A DNA stretch of 64,000 nt, from assembly GCA_017506865.1 (NCBI GenBank), contig JAFCMP010000434.1, forward strand, positions 1 through 64,000, in the 5' to 3' direction. The stretch is from Tribonema minus (Eukaryota > Sar > Xanthophyceae > Tribonematales > Tribonemataceae). This document shows positions 25,101-35,600 of the stretch, in pieces (position 1 is the stretch's first letter; the number at the start of each line of letters is the position of its first letter). The position numbers and the translations under genes are program-made. The notes beneath the pieces were generated by a model, which saw only the letters and a list, made by a program, of their open reading frames with translations, did not search any database and was not told the DNA's origin.

Positions 25101-28100
25101 CCCCCCTTGAAGCCCCCCCCCAGACACGCACATCCCTGTCAAATAACTCAAAGCAGATATGGACTGAACTCTCAAAGACGCCACCCATACTCTGGTTTCC
25201 CTTTCCCAGCAACTAAGTAGGTAGGCACTTTAGAAATATATATATGTAGTCAGGCAATGAGAAATAGTGAGGTCGACTACATCATCAGCAAGCGTGACCG
25301 CGTGATCGTTGTTGATTCGCCACAGCGGACTCGCGAACACCCGAGCCACTACTGTCCGGTCTATGTGGCTGATCACGCTAGCTATACAACTCGCGTCATA
25401 TCACGCTAGCTATGCAACTCGCGTCATATCGTCGCCGCCACACCACAGTAGCGCGTGCTAACAGCACACACATCCCTCCACCTTCCTTCTGGTAGCTGCA
25501 TGCGTGTTCGCTGCCAGGCGCCGGCCCAGCCCTGCCGCTGCTACTAAACTGGTAGCGCCAGCCGCCATGCTGCGAGGCGCAGTATTTCAATGATGTTCAG
25601 TTGCGTAAACAGTGTGCAACCACCAGCACACGCAACTTCAAGAGAGAAGAAACTAATGAGCCGAGAGGTTCAAACCTCGCTGGATGAGGTGTCTGCTGCA
25701 GTACGCAGCCTCGTTAGCTCAAGCAGAGACAGGATGACCAGTAGTGCGCATCGCAACGTGCATTAAGGCTGATATCCCCCAAAATACGGATTTATACGGA
25801 TTTCGCAGGCCAAAAATTGAGATACGGGTATATACTTCTATACGCGTATATACGGATATACGGTGTATCTACGGAATACGGGTTTGCCAACCCTATGTAC
25901 CACACACTCTCGATAACAACATACTTTGAAGTACACATAGAAAATGAGAGTGCGCGCGAAGCCGGCGTGCGCGCCGTCACGGCAAGGTGCGTGACAGTGA
26001 CGTTGTGAACTTTCACGCGCGGCTCAAAAGCGTCCTTGAGAGCGTGGCGGCGAGTCCACATTGTGAACTTGAGCATAATCATATCGAGATGAGAAAGCAC
26101 GCGCGGGCACTGTGCGCGCCGTCATGGAGCGTAGGGTCAAGGCGCGCAACACTCGCAACCACGACCTTGACGAAGGCTCAGAGGCGTCCTCAATATTGCG
26201 CCCGGCGTACAATATATGCTTGATAACAATATATAGAAGATGCCCATGCGCGTGAAGCCAGGTCCGCGCTGTCGCGGAGGGCCCTAAGGTCAAGTCGTGG
26301 ATGATTTCCGGAGCACTGCCAAGTATTAGAGTGCAAAGGGGTGGGTATGTTAGCACACCGTGCGTTATGCTGGCTGACATGATGTGAGCTGCGTGCTTTC
26401 ACTTGATATGTGAGCGCTGCTGCTCCATAATAATTGTCTGAAGCGTAATCAAGCTGCCGTGTGTTTTCGCTTCATATGTTTAGCAAATGTTCGCTGATCC
26501 AAAATGATCATTTGCGGCGTAAACAAACAGATGTGTGTTTTCACTTGATACAATGTTTACTGAGCTATGTGGTTTGTTGTCAGGTGTAAACGAGCAGATG
26601 CTCAAAGGTACCGCCAACTCACCTGTAGCAATTTCAGCTGCACAGTCAGGGCTCGCTGGAGCAGCTTAGCGACGTGCAGCGTAATGAGATCCCCACCTTG
26701 ATGTTTGAATGATCAAGGCATGGTGAGATAGAAGTACTTCGAACTATGACATTTCACGTCAAATCCTCGTGTTTCCCCTACTGTGTGGTGTCGTGTGCGC
26801 GCTCTCTATTGCGTGCTTCACGCCATGCCAACCCTCTTTCAAACTTCTCAATGTATCCTACTTGTCCAGGCTGCTGTGGAGGAGGTGCAGCAGGCGCTGG
26901 AGGCCGAGCGCCGCGCGGTGCTGGTCAAGGTGCGTTGCCATCTGCTGCGCATTTCAACATGAGCACTGCTGCAGGTCACGCCATCATCATTCGCACATTC
27001 CGTCAGCCGAGCGCCTGCGTGTATTTGCGAGCATCGATTTCGGCGTCGAGCACTGCTGCATGCCAGGTCATCGTTCTCAAGCAGGCATTGTGGTACCTTA
27101 TATTCCCTCTCGCTCAGGGCGCAAAACAGCCCAGATGATTGATGTCGAGCTTGCTACCTGGAACCCACTTGTATCTTGTGACAGCGTGCAAGTGTCTCAA
27201 TGCGCATCGACACTCACTTCACTGTGCCGTTCAGCGCTGAGCACTGCTGCAGGCCAAGGTCATTTTCTTTTGCACAATCCCGTCAGCCGTTCGCCTGCGT
27301 GCATCGGCAACCATCATGGTCGGCGGTGACCGTAGCGCGTGCGATCAGATGCGGAGCCCGGTGATGCCTCTCACTCTGCCAGTTGTACCGCGAACATCTT
27401 TACTGAAAACATGGGTGACTTGGCTCTTTCCCACGTTTGATGCGTCAGTGGCTGGCCTTTGTTTCGCATTAAAAAATGCAGGAGGAGGAGGCAGGTGTGG
27501 CGCGCAGGGAGGCGCGGCAGTTGCGCGCGGCGCTCGAAGCGGCGCGCGCGACGCTCACCTCCGGCCGCGAGGACCAGCTGGACCGCCGCCTCGTGGCGAA
27601 CCTCGTCGTGCGCTACGTGTCGGCGCGCCACGACCGCCGCGTGCTGGAGCTCATGGCGCGCATGCTCGTGAGTGAATGATTTCAACAATTAGCTGAACAG
27701 GGCTCATGAATATCATGAATGTACTTTAATGAGTGCTCGGGAATGGATGAGTGCTGCAGCTCATGGCGCGCATGCCCGTGAGTGATTGCTTGCGAGTAAA
27801 TAGTTTGAATGCGAGTGAGTGAGTAAGTGAGGCAGTGTGAGCTCATGGCGCGCATGTCCGTGAGTGTATGCGCAGAGGACTGGTGAATATCATGAATATT
27901 TCATGACGAGTGCTCGCGAGTGGATGAGTGCTGCAGCTCGTGGCGCGCATGCTCGGGAATAAATGAGGATTGGTGAACATCATGAACATATTATGATGAG
28001 TGCTCGCAAGTGAATGAGTGCTGGAGCTCATGGCGCGCATGCTCGTGAGTAAACGCCTATAGCATTCGTGAATACTCTGCATATTGTACTTCGAAGTATG

Positions 28101-29213
28101 AGTACTTGCGAGTAAATGAGTGCTGGAGCTCATGGCGCGCATGCTGGTGAATGATCGCTTGTGATTTCCAAGTATACTGTATGCCTGTGAGTCAGTGAGT
28201 GGATCAGTGAGTGAGTGATTTGGTGTTTGAACTCATGGCGCGCAGCCTGTGAGTAAATGCTCAGTTGAATCACTGACGAGTGCTTGCCAGTGAGTTAGTG
28301 AGTGGGTCGTGAGTGTTTGCATGAGCTCATGGCGTGCACGCTCATGAGTGCATGCCCACACAACGAGACACTGTGCCCGTGAGTGAATGAATGAGTAAGA
28401 ACTGGAGCGGCCTGCTGGCGCGCATACTTGTTGAGGGCGTGCCTGCAGCAGCTGAACTTATTGGCGCAGGTTTCGCCACTGGTGATTCAGCAGGTGTACA
28501 GAAACGCTTCGCTGTTTGACTGCGCGTACGCTGCTTGACACACACGGCTGAGGTCAGCATTAGAGTCGGGGTCAGGCCATGCGTGCCGATGAACGCGTGC
28601 CTGGCAGCCATGGGCTCTGTGCTGGTGTCTCAACAGCGAGCGGCGCCACAGCGATGGCCTCACACCGATGCATGACGCTGCCGGACAAGCACACGTCCAG
28701 TCTCTGGCGCAGTCTGCCCGCCACCACTGCGCTTCAAGTACTTCACTACCGATTGCACAAGGTTTGAATGGCACACAGCGACGGTCTGGACACGCTTTCA
28801 CAAGGGCTGGCACCAGCGTGCGCGCGCACAAGCAGCAGCGCTCATCTCCGCTGCCGCTGCGCTCACCCCCCAAGCCCCCCCCCCTCTTCTCCCGCCTCCG
28901 CTTTCAGGGCTTCACCGACGAGGAGATGCTCGCAGTAGGTCTCGGCGGCGGCGGCGGCGGCAGGGGCGTCGTGCGCGGGCTGTTCAAGGCCATCGTCGGC
29001 AGCACCACGACGCTCGAGGAGCACAGCGTTTCGTCCGCGGACATACAGGGGGGGTCCCTGGGGGATGCGTGGTTGAACTTCCTAATGGCGGAGTCGGGGG
29101 GCGGGCAGATGCCTGCGACGCCTAGCGCGCCGCCGCCCGGTGTTCGGCCGTCCTCGTTCAGTAGCGAGGGGGGCGTAAGACCCCCCTCCTTTAGCAGTCA
29201 GGGGGGTTCATAG
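8584..29213 (+). CDS. Golgin with C-terminal GRAB-like domain (Arabidopsis GC3/GC4 type)
   Basis: Eighteen exons: 8584-8661, 8798-10642, 11174-~11641, 12727-12818, 13578-13959, 14528-14683, 15733-15769, 16139-16200, 17053-17094, 17791-17919, 20157-20321, 21587-21643, 22470-22604, 23061-23141, 24338-24448, 26870-26929, 27482-27667, 28908-29213. Phases agree at every joint; only the exon 3 donor, in a G run, is unsure. The product is about 1,450 residues: a short N-terminus (MFLRLASKAASTV), a Gln-rich disordered part (~40-300), a long Ala/Glu/Arg/Gln coiled coil, then DQLDRRLVANLVVRYVSA, VLELMARML and GFTDEEM, followed by DAWLNFL. This tail resembles the GRIP-related ARF-binding (GRAB) domain of plant GC3/GC4 golgins, relatives of GMAP-210, which tether vesicles at the Golgi through ARF-type GTPases. 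Exon 2 runs in another frame between ~10240 and ~10500 and then returns, implying two compensating one-base shifts or sequencing errors. A TGTAA lies near 29445. Confidence 0.8.
10240..10540 (+). other. Compensating frame switch inside golgin exon 2
   Basis: Up to DADSG (~10240) the coiled coil is in the exon's main frame. From there to about 10490 the coding-like frame is the next one (AEAAALRQQVQELSAAADAE), while the main frame reaches a TGA at 10457. After the G-rich tract the main frame resumes with EEIRGRRVLIAALAGNY. An extra G in the GGG near 10241 and a change in the G tract near 10495-10530 would explain it. Confidence 0.7.
12530..12735 (+). repeat. Upstream tandem copy of golgin exon 4 acceptor region
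   Basis: Segments 12538-12625 and 12642-12726 are about 100-bp tandem copies (shared 'aaggtgtgacc', 'tcgcttggcgtg', 'gcaggc'). The second runs into the acceptor and start of exon 4 at 12727; the first is a decayed upstream version. Confidence 0.65.
12761..13205 (+). repeat. Downstream tandem copies of golgin exon 4 end plus donor
   Basis: The exon end (…gagctgcagcagcagcgcag, donor gtgcccc) and following intron up to 'gaagtatttggcagg' recur at about 12905-13035 and, more diverged, at 13085-13205. The second copy still reads LERELQQQR. Only the first copy joins exon 5 after the intact exon body. Confidence 0.8.
13937..14210 (+). repeat. Tandem copies of golgin exon 5 end plus donor
   Basis: Three ~90-bp units begin near 13937, 14030 and 14118 with versions of 'gtggcaccgctcagtgag' followed by the donor GTGCG and a shared intron tail ('catac…tt…ctgtgtgcc'). 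The first is the true exon end at 13959. Confidence 0.7.
14625..15300 (+). repeat. Six tandem copies of golgin exon 6 end plus donor
   Basis: The exon end encoding WLSRHAAGLLEQLMRSQ and its donor (cgcaggtgcgc) recurs at about 14727, 14848, 14985, 15132 and 15248. Unit lengths vary from about 95 to 145 bp. Each unit contains an intron part with repeated 'caattgaagttgattgc' stretches. Several copies still encode the same peptide and keep the GT. Confidence 0.9.
15840..15932 (+). repeat. Short tandem duplication in golgin intron 7
   Basis: Two ~36-bp units (catgacatgg, then cagtccttgaa or caatccttgaa, then ctggaacacaaacggg-like) lie side by side. They are purely intronic and do not include an exon edge. 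Confidence 0.65.
16056..16129 (+). repeat. (CTG)n microsatellite ahead of golgin exon 8
   Basis: An almost perfect run of about 24 CTG units ends about nine bases before the acceptor at 16138, in the place of the polypyrimidine tract. The same trinucleotide in exon 2 (as CAG) encodes Gln runs. Confidence 0.9.
16649..16702 (+). repeat. Interstitial telomere tract, nine TTAGGG units
   Basis: Nine perfect TTAGGG units lie in golgin intron 8 (16201-17052), the longest such tract in the window. Shorter ones occur at about 11137-11152, 19408-19448, 19668-19682, 21696-21716, 50846-50870, 55838-55868, 56581-56606, 56668-56688, 58254-58280, 58407-58424 and 58639-58658. Confidence 0.95.
17060..17250 (+). 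repeat. Two copies of golgin exon 9 end plus donor
   Basis: Exon end and donor at 17063-17135 ('gcggatgccggc…cagaaggtgagcacg') recur at 17185-17250 ('gcggacgccggc…tggcaggtgaacgag'). Both are followed by 'catgcaggccg', 'gcatgcactgagtaga' or a near version. The match continues well into the intron. Confidence 0.85.
17850..18480 (+). repeat. Six tandem copies of golgin exon 10 end plus donor
   Basis: The end of exon 10 (ELASRDKATANMRQ, then donor gtgacgcac) is repeated at about 17986, 18108, 18212, 18325 and 18425. Units are about 100-125 bp, each ending in the donor and an intron tail with 'acttcaa' and 'cacacacagtaggta'. Later copies carry substitutions such as loss of 'atg' before 'cgacag'. 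Confidence 0.9.
18777..19285. repeat. Inverted repeat with captured coding fragment in golgin intron 10
   Basis: The left arm (about 18777-18910) and the reverse complement of the right arm (about 19150-19285) share long blocks, for example 'gatgagccgtatcactgcac' against 'aatgagccatatcactgcac'. The left arm has an open peptide AEVFLLDGDIDHDEPYHCTL; the right arm encodes a decayed version. Between them lie CAG runs, an acidic frame (AYDSSEEELEDLLREDN) and a 26-bp tandem (gacctcctgagagaggacaa). It looks like a fragment of an unknown gene carried into the intron and duplicated head to head. It is not part of the golgin frame. Confidence 0.6.
19925..20156 (+). repeat. Upstream copy of golgin exon 11 acceptor and start, with poly-C tracts
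   Basis: A C run followed by 'cttccaggtcatggagcag' at 19933-20025 is a near-exact copy of the poly-C tract, acceptor and first ~60 bases of exon 11 at 20157. Further C runs fill 20079-20145. The upstream copy diverges after VMEQIRRSAHGATAEAQQAV, so it is a decoy or alternative first half. Confidence 0.85.
20240..21065 (+). repeat. Four copies of golgin exon 11 end plus donor
   Basis: The exon end (ALRRSLEDARHYRSMAE and donor gtgc) is repeated at about 20533-20620, 20676-20760 and 20980-21065. Intervening intron pieces differ in length and each copy keeps 'cgcgccactaccgctcca'. The third unit has lost 'tggcgg' before the donor. Confidence 0.9.
24400..26300 (+). repeat. Six copies of golgin exon 15 end plus donor, split by a transposon
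   Basis: The end of exon 15 (SVRAVMEGRVK, donor gtgcg) recurs at about 24563, 24720, 25945, 26095 and 26245, each followed by a version of 'gaggctcagaggcgtcc'. The third and fourth copies are separated by the hAT-like insertion at 24835-25895, so the array existed before the insertion. The last copy is strongly decayed. Confidence 0.9.
24835..25895. mobile_element. Non-autonomous hAT-like element with 8-bp target duplication
   Basis: Ends are inverted (TAGGGTTGGCAAA at 24835, TTTGCCAACCCTA at 25883-25895). Flanks TGTACCAT (24827-24834) and TGTACCAC (25896-25903) form an 8-bp target-site duplication with one mismatch. Subterminal regions carry many 'atacg' motifs. The same ends and subterminal motifs occur on the autonomous element at 39470-42101. 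No coding region is seen. It contains a C run (25085-25106) and a ~30-bp tandem at 25370-25430. Confidence 0.85.
26955..27310 (+). repeat. Repeat pair in golgin intron 16 around a dispersed repeat
   Basis: Segments 26958-27020 and 27237-27305 match (gagcactgctgcagg, cccgtcag or tccgtcag, ccgcctgcgtg-like). Between them, 27105-27200 ('ctctcgctcagggcgcaaaa', 'cccagatgattg') also matches 52063-52150, in an intergenic repeat zone. Confidence 0.6.
27640..28420 (+). repeat. Eight or nine copies of golgin exon 17 end plus donor
   Basis: The exon end 'gagctcatggcgcgcatgctc' with donor gtgagt is repeated near 27759, 27840, 27936, 28024, 28126, 28231 and 28323, with a fainter trace near 28405. Units are about 80-105 bp and contain 'gtgagtgaatga'-like tails. 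This is the longest array in the window. Most copies keep a usable GT donor. Confidence 0.9.
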
Positions 29214-30361
29214 CAGTGGGCTAGGCATCCTGATTTGTCAGTCGGTTCATCATATATTAACAAGCAACACAGCTGTGCATTGCTCTGCGTGTTTCTGTGT
29301 GTCTTGACGGTGTGCTTGTGTTGTGGCAGTACATCGCCCCACGCAGCGCTGGTCAGAAAAGGAGATCTTGTCAAGTGATCATGGGCATAAAATCATCACG
29401 TTCAAAACATCAAGCATCGTGTTGCTTGCGTCATGCCACCCTTTGTAAAGCTCGGCGTGGCAGTATGAGAGACGGTTAACAAGGTTTACCATTACAGCAC
29501 TTTACCAGCAGCCAAGTTCATGGATGCTAGCCAATGCTGTGCTATGTATCAGATCTGCGTCAGCTAGGCTGTCATGAGTCATTTGCAATGGCCATACGAA
29601 CTGAATCGCGTGTGTTGGTGCATTCACAACAGGGCGGTGCAACGTTCCGTGCTGACCAATCTTTGGAGTAAAATCATCACTGTTATCACTCTGAGAACTT
29701 CAAGGCTGCTGATGCTTCAACGCAGCGGCAATGTGGCCAAGGAAAAGCACAATGTGTCCTGCGGTTGACAGATGCAAGAGGGATGAAACTACAGATGAGG
29801 CATAGCAACACGGCATAGCATGTGCTCATTTCTCTAGCCCTGGCTCCTGCTACTGTTGCTTCCGAAACATGAGCTCAATGCACAAGCGGGCGCCCGGCAC
29901 ACAGCAATTGCAAACACAGAGGACCCCTGGGCCAGCACAATTTGTCTGTATATGTGGTCATTCAAGGCCAGTCATCAGGTCAAGCTTGCAGCAAATTTAG
30001 GCAAGGCATTTGCCTACATTGCGCAAATAGTACTGTGATTGCTGCTGCGATCATTCACTGTGACCTTGCAAATCACAGTACGTTTGTGCATTGCAATAAC
30101 GATCAACGTGCGCCATTAGCGACAAAATGCTGGTGGTGCATGTTGAATAGGCTTATTCCCGGGCCTTCTAACATCACCACCAATCATTGCCCAGGTGTTG
30201 GCAAATACCAGACAGTCCCCCAGTAAAAACAAGCGCCCGTTCTCAACCTAGCCAACGGCTGTGTCCCACTTCATTAGGACAACCGCAGCGGCTCATACGC
30301 ATGGTGCAGCGGCAACAGATGTCACCGGCTTTTACTGCTAACTAAACATCGTGATCGATGC
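29214..30361. other. Intergenic region between golgin and ATPase genes
   Basis: The two genes converge here. I see no coding exon, element end or clear repeat. It should contain both 3' UTRs. Confidence 0.5.
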
Positions 30362-32575
30362 TTATGCTTGCTGCAATGTGTGGCAAACTGATACGCCACC
30401 GTCCTTTGTGAGGCGCCTCCGCACAGTCAGATTGTACCATGGCCCGCCCAAATGGTCACCATCCGATTCAACAGCAATATCTGCAAGACTGGCATACACC
30501 ATTGCGTGACCAGGCAATAGCTTGGGCACGAGCTCGCTATCAGCAATGCCAAGGCCCAACTTCTGCTGCAGCAGGCGAAGCATTGGCACCTGTGTACGAC
30601 CATCACGCTCACTAGCGCCAGCATCTCATGCGGCAGTATCGCAGGGCTCTGTGTGCTGACGATGATGCGCATTCCCTGATGACGCATGTTGCGAAAAACC
30701 TTGAGCATCTCGTGAGCAAGGCCATCGCTGTCGCGATCACTGATGTACTTGTGAGCTTCGTCAAATATGACCAGCTTGCGATGCACCGGCGTGCGATGCC
30801 ACTCCTTGCCGCAGAACTGTTGCAGCAGCACTTGGAATACGCAATTGGCCTTCTTGGAGCTGATGAGCGGATCCGACAGGTGTGCGATGACGACGCCCTG
30901 TGTGTCAAACGCATCCTGCAGACGGCAAGAAGAACGACACAACAGGTGATACATCAAATATCTATAGTAGTAAGCAGCACATGAGCGCATCATGCAGGTA
31001 CGTGAGCCAATGAAAGCAGATTGCGGAGTATCGAATAGCATAATGCCGAAAACTACATTGAGATCGCACACAGCACAAAGTCATCCTCATGTCGCAATGT
31101 TTACAGCGTCGCAACATCCTCGTGCATAATGCACTTTTCCTGCACATGAGAATTCAGGCGTCTATGAGGAGAATTCAGTCGTCTATGAGGAGAATTCAGG
31201 CGTCTATGAGGAGATGATCATGAGTGCACATTGCGTCACGATTGCACACCAGTCACATGTGGCCACACTCACCTGCATCACTTCCAGGAAGGTCTTATGG
31301 TCCCTGTACTCCTCATTCTTTGCGGACTGGTGCACGAGGGTGTCGAGCAGCCTCAGCCGCATCTCCAGCGGCAGCGACTGCGCGTTTGTGAAGTCGAGGC
31401 CCCCGCCGCTGCAAAGCTCCCTGAAGTCTTGGTAGGGCGGCATGCTCTGATCCCTCTGGTACTCCGCAAGCTTGTCGAGCAGTGCGCCAAAGTATAGGGG
31501 CTCACTGTTGGACGAGATCTGGTCGGAACTCAGCTGCATGATGACCTTGAGCTGGTCAGCGCTCAGCGCATCCCAGTCAAGCAGCAGCGGCCGCACTGTC
31601 GTACGCGGTACGCCCTCGTACTTGTTGCGCATCTGCTGATAATAGTTGGGCGACACCAGCACTGTCACTTCGCGAATGGCGATGTCCGCATTGAGTGGAA
31701 GGTCGCCATTTGGCTCCGTGACTGTTGCGAGCTCACACGCTAAGTCAGGGTCTTCATCGTAGTGCATCACTAAGGTTGTTGTGAGGGCACTAGTTATCAT
31801 GCTTTCAAACTGCAGCAAGCAGTTCTCCACCACTAACCCAACCGTATGGCTCTTTCCTGCACCCTGAACGTCGACAGCGACGAGACAGAAGGGCTCCTGG
31901 GTATTGAGGTAAAGCTCTACGGGATCGGCTGCCGGAGAAATGCTGGTGAAACTCGGTCTCAAAGCACCAAACAGCCCCCATTGCTGGATTAAAGCACCGC
32001 TACCGTCGGATGTCTGCAGCAGCCGGTGGGACGTGAACAGAGGAGCTCTAGCGAAAATGGTGTCTTGTGTGCACGGGACGAGAAGAGCTGCCTTGATCAC
32101 CGCCGCTGCGACCATTGACGCCGTGCTATGTGCTGCTGGAGCTGCAGGTGGCGCTATGTCAGCAGCTGCTGCTGATGATGCATTCGGCTCCCCCGCCACG
32201 AAGGCGTCCTCCACCTCCCCAGCACGCACGGAACACTTCCTCCTGCCCGGACTCCCCGGTGACTTTCAGCGTATCCTGCAGAGCCGGCCATTTCTTGATG
32301 AAGTGTTTGAGACCACGCTTGTACCCGTGCGCCGACAATTCGCTGTTGTTGAGCCCTGGTACCTCTCTCGGGATCAGCTTCAGGCGCAGCGCCTGTGCGG
32401 TTACCGTCTCTAGAAGTGCACGGGCCTTGCCATTCAGGTATTCTTTCTCCTCTAAGCTGTATCTTTGCATAGCCAAATCACGCCAGACACAATGTGTATG
32501 TCGCAACAACCTCCGCGCTCTGCAGGTCCAGCCCCAGTCAAACTTCTGAAATGACATTTTTTGGCGAGTCACCAC
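30362..32575 (-). CDS. HerA/FtsK-like P-loop ATPase (frame broken)
   Basis: On the minus strand the 3' exon spans 30362-30915 and the 5' exon 31273 to about 32557 or 32575; the 357-bp intron has GTGAGT and CTGCAG ends and joins MQ to DAFDTQGVV in phase 0. Key motifs are a P-loop (DVQGAGKSHT; the usual first Gly is Asp), a Walker B region (KLVIFDEAHKYI), and MRIIVSTQSPAILPHEML as in the HerA/DUF87 branch, whose members pump or unwind DNA as hexamers. The N-terminal ~120 residues (LEEKEYLNGKARALL) are unassigned. The frame shifts near 32215 (VFRA to EVEDAFVAGEP) and near 30590 (VVHRC to PMLRLLQQKLG), where adding one C would restore continuity. It is either a recent pseudogene or an intact gene with assembly indels. 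The role in this alga is unknown. Confidence 0.65.
31155..31214. repeat. Three 24-bp tandem units in the ATPase intron
   Basis: The unit 'gcgtctatgaggagaattca' plus about four bases occurs three times with one or two changes. It is wholly intronic and includes no exon edge. Confidence 0.8.
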
Positions 32576-32694
32576 TAGTGGTGTCAGCTTGAGGTAATTT
32601 CTCGGGGTCGAATCTCACTCGTGCGATTCGTGTCTTTTTTTCGCTCGGCTGGAAACCGTGAGCCGGCGGCCAGAGAAGTGCAGCACCTTGCTTC
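32576..32694. promoter_or_regulatory. Shared divergent promoter region
   Basis: Only about 120 bp separate the first ATG of the minus-strand ATPase from the first ATG of the plus-strand ARM gene. An in-frame TGA at 32659 upstream of the latter supports the start at 32695. The two genes probably share a bidirectional promoter, unless further 5' exons exist. Confidence 0.45.
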
Positions 32695-35600
32695 ATGCAG
32701 AGCCGGCAGCGGCCGCTAGAGAACGCGGAGCCCATAAACGTATGCATGAGTTTGCTGCAGCTGTGGGTGGCAGGCCCCCGCATGCTTGCCAATGTCGGCA
32801 AAGCGGTGCCTGAAAAATTACGTCTTGGTCTACTAAAGCGGCGAAGGCCAAAGAAAGCAGATGAAAGCGCGGCGGCGGAGTCGGACTTGGCTAAGGTGCA
32901 GAGGCTTCTGAATCTGGCGCTGTCAGAGTCGCCCATCGATCAGCACAAGGTGCGTGTCTCATGTTTTTGCTGCGAGTTGTTCCGTCAGCGAGACCATTTT
33001 GTCAGATGACTATGACTTTGCTTACGTAGATGCCGCTGCTCTGTTGGTGACCTCATAAATGCTAAAGCAACGTACGGGTCAGAGGCTCATATGCAGCCAA
33101 TGTGATCATGGCTCCTCTGTAGCTGGTGACACACAGCAACACGCTCACGCACAAGCTGCATTGCATGCCACCTTGCTTAGCTGTGAGCCTTTATCGCACA
33201 GGTGCCACAACGTCGCTTTCACCTGCTCTTGCTGCCCCTGATAATACTGTACGGCCGCTTACACACACATTTTGACCATGCGGAAGCACGGGCATCTTCC
33301 CACTTCAACTACGTGGCGGGGGCTGTTCACAACGGGAGACCTCCCTGGGATCGGATGCTCCAGCCTTCTTCTTGCTATTGATGCTGTATTCGTGTGTGCA
33401 TGACATTTGTCTCACATATCAAAAATGAGGGCCCTCGTATTCAAATTGCAGCATCTCAATGGCGGCTTGTGTGTCGCAAAGGCGGCTGGCGGCTGTGTGG
33501 TCATGTAGTCACCGAGCAGCGCCGCGTCGTTACGCCCTCGCTGCCTTTTGTTGCAGGCGGCGGTGGAGCTCAGTACGCTTGCAGAGTCCCGGCCTTTCGC
33601 GCCGGCGTCCTTCGCGCCCCTATCGCACGCTCTATGCAGGCTCATACCAGGCGGCGGCCGCGCAACGGCTGCCTACGCCGCGCGCGCCGTGAAGCTGTTT
33701 GCCCTGGACGATGCATTTCGGGAGCTGGCCGCGAGTTCGGGGCTGCCGGCGGTGCTTGTGGCGGCGCTGCGACAGTGGAGCGAGGAGCCGCCGTGTTTGC
33801 GAGAGGTACGGCGCCACTAATCGTGCCAGTGGAGTAGTTTTACTTGCGATTCATGACTCATGTCGAGTCATGACTCATGACTGGGTCTGCTCTCATCGTC
33901 AACGCCGGCCTCTGCGCCAATCAGTGCGCACAGCAGCAGTGCCTGGTGTGTATCCCCCCCTGCTGCTGGCCGAGCTTCGGGTTCGCGCAGTTGCTGATGC
34001 CGCGATGCCAAGCATCGCGCTCTCACACTGGGACTCCGTTTGTCAGCACCCTGAGTCATACTTACAAGTAAACATGTGAAAAGAGAGGTTGTAGGCTGGC
34101 AGCGCCTGAAGGTCTGATTCACGAACTGCGTAGAATGCTGCACAACTCATTGCACGGTGTGCCATTGCTGGCTGCCCATGCCTCCGGCGCTGCGCAGATT
34201 GCCCACATAGCCCCAGGCAGCAGGTGGCGGTGCAGTCTATGTACATTCTAGGCACAACCCGTGTGAAGCGCGGCATCTGATGATCGACAGCCCGCCGCTG
34301 CGAGCGTCTGCAGTCACAACTGCCATCAAAGCACATCACTTTTGAACTTGAAGTTCACCTCTGCTTTTGCTGGCGCGCCATCTCACAGGTCCTAGGTGCG
34401 CTCCAGACGCTGTGCTGGGAGCAAGCGTCCGCGCGCGCAGTGGTGGACGGGGGGGGCGTGGAACCACTGCTGGAGCTGCTGCGAGCCCCTGGAGGGGCAA
34501 GGGCAGGGGGTGCAGGGGGGGGGGGCGGGGACGCGGAGATGCGTACGCTGGCGGCTGCGGCGGCAGCAAATCTGCTGGCGTTCGCCGACACGGTCTTTTT
34601 GACGGACGAGGCGTGCATCAACGCGTTCTTTGACGCCATGGAGGTGAGCTGCTCAGACAGGGATTGCTGGCATGTTCAGGGTCACGGTTGACGCTCCAAT
34701 TGTGACATGGTTCTACACTCAGGAGCAGTACATAAAGATTTGGCGCGTTTGTCTGGGTGCATGTGGTCTTCAAGCAGCTTCTGGACACCCTCACTGCCGC
34801 CTCGGTCTGGTGCTGAATGGAACAACGGTTGCAGAACGCCGAATGTCCCAGGCCATGCGTAACTGCCTTGACATTAGTCTAATGCGAGCAGCTTGGGAAA
34901 GGCCAGTGCGCCATGGACTCCCCCCATGATGTTCACCGCCACCACAATGCGCATCGAACCGCGCAGTGCTCTGGCCATAGCCACCGTTCCTGTTGACACA
35001 AGGGTATTTCATGACGCACATCGCCGCACGTGTGCCGCCCATGACTGGCATGCCACTGGCATGCCGCTCATCTAGACGGCGGCGGCGGCGGCAACACCAC
35101 ACGTATCTCATGTAGTAATGCGCCCGCCTGGCATGGACGTACACGCATACAGTTCCCTTTTGATAGATACGTGCATGATCATGCAGGCTGGACGGCGGCG
35201 TCACAACATACTGTACATATACGGTATGTCACACTGTATATACCGTATGTGGCAAACTTCCAAGTACATACTCGCTCTATGCTTGCCGTATGCAGCATAG
35301 CTACGCGTATATACCGTGCGCATGACATGCCGGACGGCGCCGTTGGCGCGCACGCGACGGTATGTCACACTGCATACCGCATGTGGCACACCACAGAGTA
35401 CATGCTCGCTCTATACTCCACGTGTATGCTCGCTCTATGCTCCACGTATATTTATGACACAGCTTAGTGATTTCCACAACTATGTTTACCACGCGCAGGA
35501 CATACTGGAGGGTGCCGTAAGCGCGCACGCGACCGCGGCGCTGCGCCTGCACTGCGCGGCAGCGCTCGCCAATGGCGCCGCGCACCCAGTTCTGGCAGCG

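Noticed and set aside
25650-25735. tRNA-like T-arm (gaggttcaaacctcgc)
   Set aside because: The rest does not fold into a cloverleaf with proper D and anticodon arms.
12727-28420. CRISPR-like or satellite explanation for the spaced repeats
   Set aside because: Units differ per exon, copy the adjoining exon itself and vary in length; this is neither a CRISPR array nor one satellite family.
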